Below are positions 8,201 through 17,200 of a DNA stretch of 64,000 nucleotides, piece by piece. Below the pieces are notes generated by a model that was given only the letters and a program-made list of their open reading frames with translations, did no database searches and was not told the DNA's origin. How positions within the stretch are numbered: the stretch's first letter is position 1; every line of letters begins with the position of its first letter. Made by a program: the position numbers and the translations under genes. The DNA comes from Streptomyces sp. NBC_01116 (lineage in GTDB: Bacteria; Actinomycetota; Actinomycetes; Streptomycetales; Streptomycetaceae): assembly GCF_041435495.1 (NCBI RefSeq), contig NZ_CP108644.1, positions 6,681,501-6,745,500 on the forward strand, in the 5' to 3' direction.

Positions 8201-11200
8201 CTGGACGGCACGGCGGACGAGGACGCCGGGGACGGGACCGCTCCCGCCCTCCGCGACGACGAACCCATCGCCATCGTCGGCATGGCCTGCCGGTATCCGG
8301 GCGGCATCGCCTCACCCGAGGACCTGTGGCGTCTCGTCGCCGAGGGCGGCGACGCCATCGGCCCGTTCCCCGACGACCGGGGCTGGGACCCGGACCTGTA
8401 CGACCCCGACCCCGAACGGACCGGCAAGAGCTCGGTGCGCGAGGGGGGCTTCCTCTACGACGCCGCCCACTTCGACGCGGGCTTCTTCGGCATCTCGCCG
8501 CGCGAGGCGGCCGCGATGGACCCGCAGCAGCGACTCGTCCTGGAGTCCGCGTGGGAAGCCGTCGAACGCGCGGGCATCGACCCGCGCACCCTGAGCGGCA
8601 CGCGCACCGGCGTCTTCGTCGGCGCCACGTCCCTGGACTACGGCCCCCGGCTCGCCGACGCGTCCACGGAGGCCGAGGGACACGTCCTGACCGGCAGCAC
8701 CAGCAGCGTCGTGTCCGGCCGGGTGGCCTACCAACTGGGCCTGATCGGGCCCGCGATCACCGTCGACACCGCTTGCTCGTCCTCCCTCGTGGCCCTGCAC
8801 ATGGCGGTCCGTTCACTGCGCTCCGGCGAAACCACCATGGCGCTCGCCGGCGGGGTCGGCGTCATGTCCTCCCCGGGGATGTTCGTCGAGTTCTCCCGCC
8901 AGCGTGGACTCGCCGGCGACGGCCGGAGCAAGTCGTTCGCCGCGAACGCCGACGGCACCTCCTGGGCCGAGGGCGTCGGCCTGCTCCTGGTGGAGCGGCT
9001 CTCCGACGCCCGACGCAACGGACACCACGTCCTCGCGGTGATCCGGGGCTCCGCGGTGAACCAGGACGGCGCCTCCAACGGGCTGACCGCACCCAGCGGG
9101 CCGTCGCAGCAGCGGGTCATCCGCGAGGCGCTCGCCGACGCCGGGCTGCACGCCTCGGAGGTCGACGCCGTCGAGGCGCACGGCACCGGAACGGCCCTCG
9201 GCGACCCCATCGAGGCCGAGGCGATCCTCGCCACCTACGGCCGGGACCGCCGCGGAGGAAACCCGGTCTTCCTCGGCTCCCTCAAGTCCAACATCGGCCA
9301 TGCCCAGGCCGCGGCGGGCGTCGGCGGCGTCATCAAGATGGTCGAGGCCATGCGCCACGGCCTGCTGCCCAAGACCCTCCACGCCGACGAGCCGACTCCG
9401 CGCGTCGACTGGGCCTCCGGTTCGGTCGAACTCCTCGTCGACAGCCGCACATGGCCCGGCGCCGACCGCCCCCGCCGCGCCGCCGTCTCCTCCTTCGGCA
9501 TCAGCGGCACCAACGCCCACCTGGTCCTCCAGCAGGGGAGCCCCGAGCCCTCCGCCGCCCCCGCCCCGGAAGCAGAGCCGGTCGAGGGGCCCGTCGCGTG
9601 GCCGCTCGCCGCCCGGGACGAGCCCGCGCTGCGCGCCCAGGCGCGCCGCCTGCTCGACCATCTCGACGAGCATCCGGCGGCCGACGCCGCGGACATCGGG
9701 TTCTCGCTCGCCACCACACGTACGGCCTTCGACCACCGCGCCGTCGTGACGGGCGGGACCATGGAGGCCCTGCGAGCGGGACTCGGCGCCCTCGCCGACG
9801 GCCGGGAGGTTCCCCACCTCGTCACGGGCAACGCCACCCGGACGGTGAGCACCGCCTACCTGTTCGCCGGTCAGGGCTCCCAACGCCCGGGCATGGGCAA
9901 GGAACTCGCCGCCCACAGTCCGGTCTTCGCCGCCGCGCTCGACGACGTCTGCGCGGCTCTCGACCCTCACCTGGAACACCCGCTCCGCGACGTCATGTTC
10001 GCCGAACCGGACACGTCCCGGTCGGAACTCCTCCACCGCACCGCCTACACCCAGCCTGCCCTCTTCGCCTTCGAGACGGCGCTCCTGCGGCTCCTGGACC
10101 ACCACGGTGTCGTGCCGGACTTCCTCGCCGGCCACTCCGTCGGGGAACTCGCCGCGGCCCATGCCGCCGGAGTCCTCACCCTCACCGACGCCGCCACCCT
10201 CGTCAGCGCGCGCGGCCGCCTCATGCAGGAAGCCCGCGCCGGCGGCTCCATGATCGCCGTCGAAGCGACCGAGGCCGAGATCATCCCCACCATCGCCCGG
10301 TACGACGGCGCCCTCGCCGTCGCGGCGGTCAACGGCCCCCGTGCCGTGGTGGTCTCCGGTGACACGGCGGCGGCGCTGGAAGCGGCCCGGCACTGGCACG
10401 ACCAGGGCCGGCGCACCCACCGGCTCCGTGTCAGCCACGCCTTCCACTCGCCCCACATGGACGGCATCCTCGACGACTTCCGCACCATCGCCGCCTCCCT
10501 CACCTACCACCGGCCCGCCGTTCCCGTCGTCTCCACCCTGACCGGAACCACCGCCACCCCCGAGCAGCTCACCTCTCCCGACTACTGGACCGACCACATC
10601 CGGGGCACCGTCCGCTTCCACGATGCCGTCACCACCCTGCGGACCCAGGGCACCACGACCTTCCTCGAAGTGGGCCCCGACGCCTCGCTCGCCTCCCTCG
10701 CCCAGGCCTCCCTCACCGAACCGCACACCACCGCGATCCCCCTCCAGCGGGCCAACCACCCGGAACCGCAGACCCTGCTCAGCGCCGTCGCCCGGGCCCA
10801 CACCACCGGCACCCCCGTGGACCTGGCGACACTCACCCCCCGCGCCGAACGCGTCGCCCTTCCCACCTACGCCTTCCAACGCCGTCCCTACTGGTCGGCG
10901 CCCGCGCCCCGAACCGATGTCAGGGGGCTCGGCCTCGACGAGATCGGCCACCCGCTGCTGACCGCTGCCCTCACGCCGGCGGACCGCGACGAACTCCTGC
11001 TCACCGGCAGCCTGTCGCTGCGGACCCATCCCTGGCTCGCCGACCACGCCGTCGCCGACGCGGTGCTCCTGCCCGCCACCGCCTTCCTCGAACTCGCCCT
11101 GGCTGCGGGGCACCGGGCGGGCGTCGAGCACGTCGCCGACCTCACGCTGGAGGTGCCGTTGACCCTGTCCGAACAAGCGGTCATCGGCGTTCAGGTGGCA

Positions 11201-14200
11201 GTCGCGCCACCGGACCCCTCCGGCGCACGCGCCTTCACCATCCACTCCCGGCCCGGTCTGCCCGACGCCGCCCCGGGCCCCTGGACCCGGCACGCCACCG
11301 GTCTGCTCGGTGCGCTCCCGAGCACCGCCCCCGAGACCGGGGAGGACAACGATTCCTGGCCGCCGGGCGGCGCGGGCGAGGAGCCGCTCGGCGATGCCTA
11401 CGAGCGACTGGCGGAGCTGGGCTACGCGTACGGCCCCGCCTTCCGGGGACTGCGGCGGCAGGGGAGCCTCGACGGCCGGATCCACGCCGAGATCGAACTG
11501 CCCGAGAACCTGCTTCAGGACGTCGGGGGATTCGGTCTGCACCCGGCCCTGCTCGACGCGGCCCTGCACCCCCTGGTGCTGGCCATGGCCGACTCCGGCG
11601 CCCCGGACGCCATCCGCCTGCCGTTCACCTGGAGCGGGGTGACCCTCCACGCCACGGGGGCCACCACGGTGCGCCTGCGCGCCACGCCGACGGGAGACGA
11701 CACGTACGCGCTGTCTCTCACGGACCCGCACGGGGCCCCCGTCGCGACCGTCGACTCGCTCGTGATGCGGTCCGTGGCCAGGGACCGGGTCGCGCCGGCC
11801 GGGGCCCCGTACGCCCAGGCCCTCTTCCAGGTCGACTGGCACGATCTCCCGGCGGCCCGGGAACCGCGGCGCGGCGTCCTGGAGGTGAGGGGCGGACGGC
11901 TGCCCGAGACCGCCGGCGCCGACGACCTCGTGGTGCGGCTCGACCTCGATGACGCCGGAGCACAGCACACACCGGAGGCCGCGCACACCGTGGTCCGCGA
12001 GGCTCTCGGTCTGACACAGCGGTGGCTCGCCGACGACAACTTCCGGGACTCCCGGCTGGTGTTCGTCACCCGGCGGGCCGTGGCGGTCGAGCCGGACGAG
12101 CCGATCGACGGACTGGACTCCGCGGCGGTCTGGGGACTCGTGCGCTCCGTGCAGACGGAGCACCCCGGGCGCGTCGTCCTCGTCGACCTCGACGAGGGCA
12201 CCGACGACCGGCTGCTGCGTGCCGCCCTGGCCACCGGCGAACCCCAGCTGGCCGTTCGGCACGGCAAGGTGAGAATCCCCCGCCTGCGCCGGGCGGGCGC
12301 CGGATCGCACTCCACCGCTCTCGATCCGGAGGGAACCGTACTGCTGACCGGCGGCACGGGCGGTCTGGGCGGACTGTTCGCCCGTCACCTCGTGCGTACT
12401 TACGGGGCGCGCCACCTTCTGCTGACCAGCCGTCGCGGCCCGGACGCCCCCGACGCCGCGGCCCTGACCGCGCAGCTCACCGAACTCGGCGCCCGCGTCA
12501 CCGTGCTGGCCGCCGACGTCTCCGACCGGGAGTCGGTCGCCACCCTGCTCGACGGGGTCGACCCCGCGCACCCGTTGACGGCCGTGGTGCATCTGGCGGG
12601 CGTCCTCGACGACGCGACGACCGAGGCGATGACCGAGGCACAGCTGGAGACCGTGCTGAGGCCCAAGGCGGACGCCGCCTGGCACCTGCACGACCTGACC
12701 CGCGACCTGGACCTGGCCGCCTTCGTCCTCTTCTCCTCGGTCTCCGGTCTGCTCGGTACCGCCGGCCAGGCCAACTACGCCGCCGCCAACAGCTATCTCG
12801 ACGCGCTGGCCGCGCACCGTCTGGCCCTCGGGCTGCCCGGCGTATCGCTCGCCTGGGGGCTGTGGGACGGATCGCACGGGATGGGGACGCGTCTGGACCG
12901 GTCGGACGTGGCCCGCTGGGCCCGCGCCGGGATCGACCCGATCGACGAGGAGACCGGACTCGCCCTGTTCGACGCTTCCCTGACGACCGGAAGCGCCCTC
13001 GGCGTGCCCGTTCCGCTCGTCCCGTCCAGGCTCCGCGACGCCGATGACGTGCCCGCACTGCTCCGCGGCCTGGTACGGACACACCGCGCGTCCGTCACGC
13101 CCGCGGCCCGGGCGGCGGCCGGTGCCGACTGGCCCGGGCGGATCGCCGCCCTGCCCCGGGACGAGCGGGCCGACGCGGTCCTCGCTCTGGTCCAGGAGGC
13201 GGTCGCCGGCGTGCTCGGGCACGCGGGAGCCGATCAGGTCGATCCCGAGCGGGCTTTCAAGGACCTCGGCTTCGACTCGCTCGCCGGGGTCGAGCTGCGC
13301 AACCGGATCCACCGCGCGACCGGTCTCCGGCTGTCGACGACGGTCGCCTTCGACCATCCGACCACCGCGGCGCTCGCCGCGCATCTGAGTGAGCGCGTGA
13401 GCGGTACGGTGTCCGCTCCCGCGACCACCACGAAGCGCGGCACGGTCACGGACGATCCCATCGTGATCATCGGCATGGCCTGCCGGTTCCCCGGCGGAGT
13501 GCGCTCGCCCGACGACCTGTGGCGCCTGGTCGCCGAGGGGAGGGACGCGATCGACGCGTTCCCGGAGAACCGGGGTTGGGATCTGGAGGCTCTGTACGAT
13601 CCGGATCCCGAGGCCGTGGGTACGTCCTATACGCGGCACGGTGGGTTCCTGTACGAGGCGGACCGGTTCGACGCGGAGTTCTTCGGTATGTCGCCGAGGG
13701 AGGCCACGGCGACGGATCCGCAGCAGCGGCTCCTTCTGGAGACGGCGTGGGAGACCTTCGAGAACGCGGGGATCGACGCGTCGACGCTGCGGGGCTCACG
13801 CACGGGTGTGTACACCGGCGTGATGTACGACGACTACGTGTCGCGTCTGCCGAAGAGCCCGGAGGAGTTCGAGGGCTTCCTGCTCGCGGGGAACCTCTCC
13901 AGCGTCGTCTCGGGCCGACTGTCGTACGCCTTCGGCCTGGAAGGGCCCGCCCTCACGGTCGACACCGCGTGCTCGTCGTCACTCGTCTCCCTGCATCTCG
14001 CGGCGTCAGCGCTGCGTGAGGGGGAGTGCGATCTCGCGCTGGCGGGCGGAGTCACGGTGATGGCGGGTCCCCAGACCTTCGTGGAGTTTTCGCGGCAGCG
14101 GGGGCTCGCGGTCGACGGGCGGTGCCGTTCGTTCTCCTCGGACGCGAGTGGTACCGGCTGGTCCGAGGGCGTCGGCCTGCTCCTGGTCGAGCGGCTCTCC

Positions 14201-17200
14201 GACGCCCGGCGCAACGGACACCACGTCCTCGCCATCGTCCGGGGCTCCGCCGTGAACCAGGACGGCGCCTCCAACGGCCTCACCGCACCCAACGGACCCG
14301 CCCAGGAACGCGTCATCCAGCAAGCCCTCACCAACGCCGGCCTCACCACCACCGACATCGACGCCGTCGAGGCCCACGGCACCGGAACCACCCTCGGCGA
14401 CCCCATCGAAGCCAACGCCCTCCTCGCCACCTACGGCCAGAACCGCACCCACGACCACCCCCTCTACCTCGGCTCCCTCAAATCCAACATCGGCCACACC
14501 CAAGCCGCCGCCGGCGTCGGCGGCGTCATCAAAATGGTCCAGGCCATGCGCCACGCAACCCTCCCCAAAACCCTCCACGTCCACAACCCCACCCCCCACG
14601 CCGACTGGGACTCCGGCCACATCGAACTCCTCACCCACACCCGCGACTGGCCCACCCACGACCGCCCCCGCCGCGCCGCCGTCTCCTCCTTCGGCATCAG
14701 CGGAACCAACGCCCACCTCATCCTCGAAAACCCCCACACCAACACCAACACCAACACCGAAGCCGACACCGGCACCGACAACGAGACCGGTGGCGGGGCC
14801 GAGGCCGGGGCCGGGGCTGTCACCGAAGCCGGAGCCGGGGCTGTCACCGGGGCCGGGGCCGGGGCTGGTGCTGGGGTGGTGCCTCAGCCGGTCTCCTGGG
14901 TCCTGACCGCCCGCACCGCACCCGCCGTCACCGCCCAGGCCACCCGCCTCCTCGACCACCTCCACGACAACCCCCACCTCACCCCCACCGACATCGCCCA
15001 CGCCCTCGCCACCACCCGCACCACCCACGACCACCGCGCCGCCGTCATCGGCACCACCCGCGACGAACTCCTCACCGCCCTGAACGCACTCACCACCCAC
15101 ACCCCCCACCCCAACACCCTCCCCACCGCCAAAGCCCAAACCCCCCACACCACCTACCTCTTCACCGGCCAGGGCTCCCAACGACCCGGCATGGGACAAC
15201 AACTCCACACCCACAACCCCGTCTTCGCCACCGCACTCGACCACACCTGCGAAGCCCTCGACCCCCACCTCGAACACCCCCTCCGCGACATCATGTTCGC
15301 CCGCCCCGACACCCCCCAAGCACAACTCCTCCACCAGACCCAATGGGCCCAACCCGCCCTCTTCGCCCTCCAGACCGCCCTCCACCACCTCCTCACCCAC
15401 CACGGAATCACCCCCCACACCCTCATCGGACACTCCGTCGGAGAAATCGCCGCCGCACACGCCGCCGGCATCCTCACCCTCACCGACGCCGCCACCCTCG
15501 TCACCACCCGCGGCCGCCTCATGCAACAAGCCCGCACCGACGGCACCATGATCGCCGTCCAAGCCACCGAAACCGACCTCGCCGAAGACCTCGCCACCCA
15601 CCACACCCACATCACCCTCGCCGCCATCAACAGCCCCACCGACCTCGTCATCTCCGGCGACCACCACACCGCACACACCCTCGCCGCCCAATGGCGCCAA
15701 CGCGGCCACAAAACCCGAACCCTCCACGTCAGCCACGCCTTCCACTCCCCCCACATGGACGACATCCTCGAAGAATTCCACGCCACCGCCACCACCCTCA
15801 CCTACCACCCACCCCACACCCCCCTCATCTCCACCCTCACCGGCCAACCCACCACCCCCACCGACCACACCACCCCCCACTACTGGACCCGCCAACTCCG
15901 CAACCCCGTCCGCTTCCACCACGCCCTCACCCACACCCCCACCACCACCCACTACATCGAAATCGGCCCCGACCCCGTCCTCACCACCCTCGCCAAACAC
16001 CACCACCCCCACACCACCACCATCACCCCACTCCACAACAAACACCCCGAAACCCACACCCTCACCACCGCCCTCACCCACACCCACACCACCACCCACA
16101 CCACCCCCAACCCCAACACCACCCACCAACCCACCACCCCCCACACCCCCCTCCCCACCTACCCCTTCCAACACCACCACTACTGGCTCAACGGCTCCCT
16201 GTCGGCCACCGACGCCGACGGCCTCGGCCAGACGACACCCGGCCACCCGCTCCTCGGCGCCGCGGTGCGCGTCGCCGACCGGGACGCGTATCTGTTCACC
16301 GGACTGATCGGGCGTCGGCTCCAGCCGTGGCTGACCGACCACGCGGTCCACGGGACGGTGCTCCTCCCCGGCACCGCGTTGCTCGACCTCGCGCTCACCG
16401 CGGCTCGGCAGACGGGCTGCGAGCTGGTCGAGGACCTCACGCTGACAGCGCCGTTGGTGCTGGACGGGAGCGGGGACACCCGGATCCAGGTGGTGGTGGA
16501 CGAGCCCGACGAGTCCGGAAGGCGGCGCCTCGCCATCCACTCCCGGAACGTCGGCGACGGACTCGACGACGACCGGCCGTGGGCCCGGAACGCCGAGGGC
16601 GCCATCACCTCCGGCGCGGCTCCCTCCGAGGGGCTGCACGTGTGGCCTCCGCGCGGAGCGGACGAGGTCAGCCTCGACGGGGCCTACGAGCGGCTCTCGG
16701 CCGCGGGATACGACTACGGGCCGGAGTTCCAGGGCCTGAGCAGGGTGTGGAGGCGGGACGACGAGATCTTCGTCGAGGCCGAACTCGGCGGGGAACGGAC
16801 CGGCACCACGCCCTTCGGCCTCCACCCCGCCCTGCTGGACGCGGTGCTGCACCCGCTGTTGCCCGGGGTGATCACGTCGGACGGACCGGCCTGGTTGCCC
16901 TTCACCTGGTCGGACTTCACCCTCCACCGGCCCGGGGCCACCACGTTGCGGGTGCGGCTCACGGTCACCTCACGCGGGGACGACGCGCTGCGGATCGCGC
17001 TGACGGCAGCGGACGGGGCGGGAAGCGCCGTCGCGACCGGATCGCTGCTGCTGCGGCCGTTGTCGAAGGAAGCCCTGCGCACGTCGGGCGGCGCCTCGGA
17101 CGGGCTCCTCCGTATGGAGTGGACGCCGCTCCGCGGTGCCGGCGGGGCGCGGCCGCTCCCGTTCGCGATACTCGGCGCCGGTGCTCTCGCCGCCGGGAGC

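Noticed and set aside
8813..13639. 1608-codon open frame antisense to PKS1
   Set aside because: Shadow of a GC-saturated gene: Gly/Arg/Val-rich, no domain motifs, no ribosome binding site. The sense frame has complete PKS domains.
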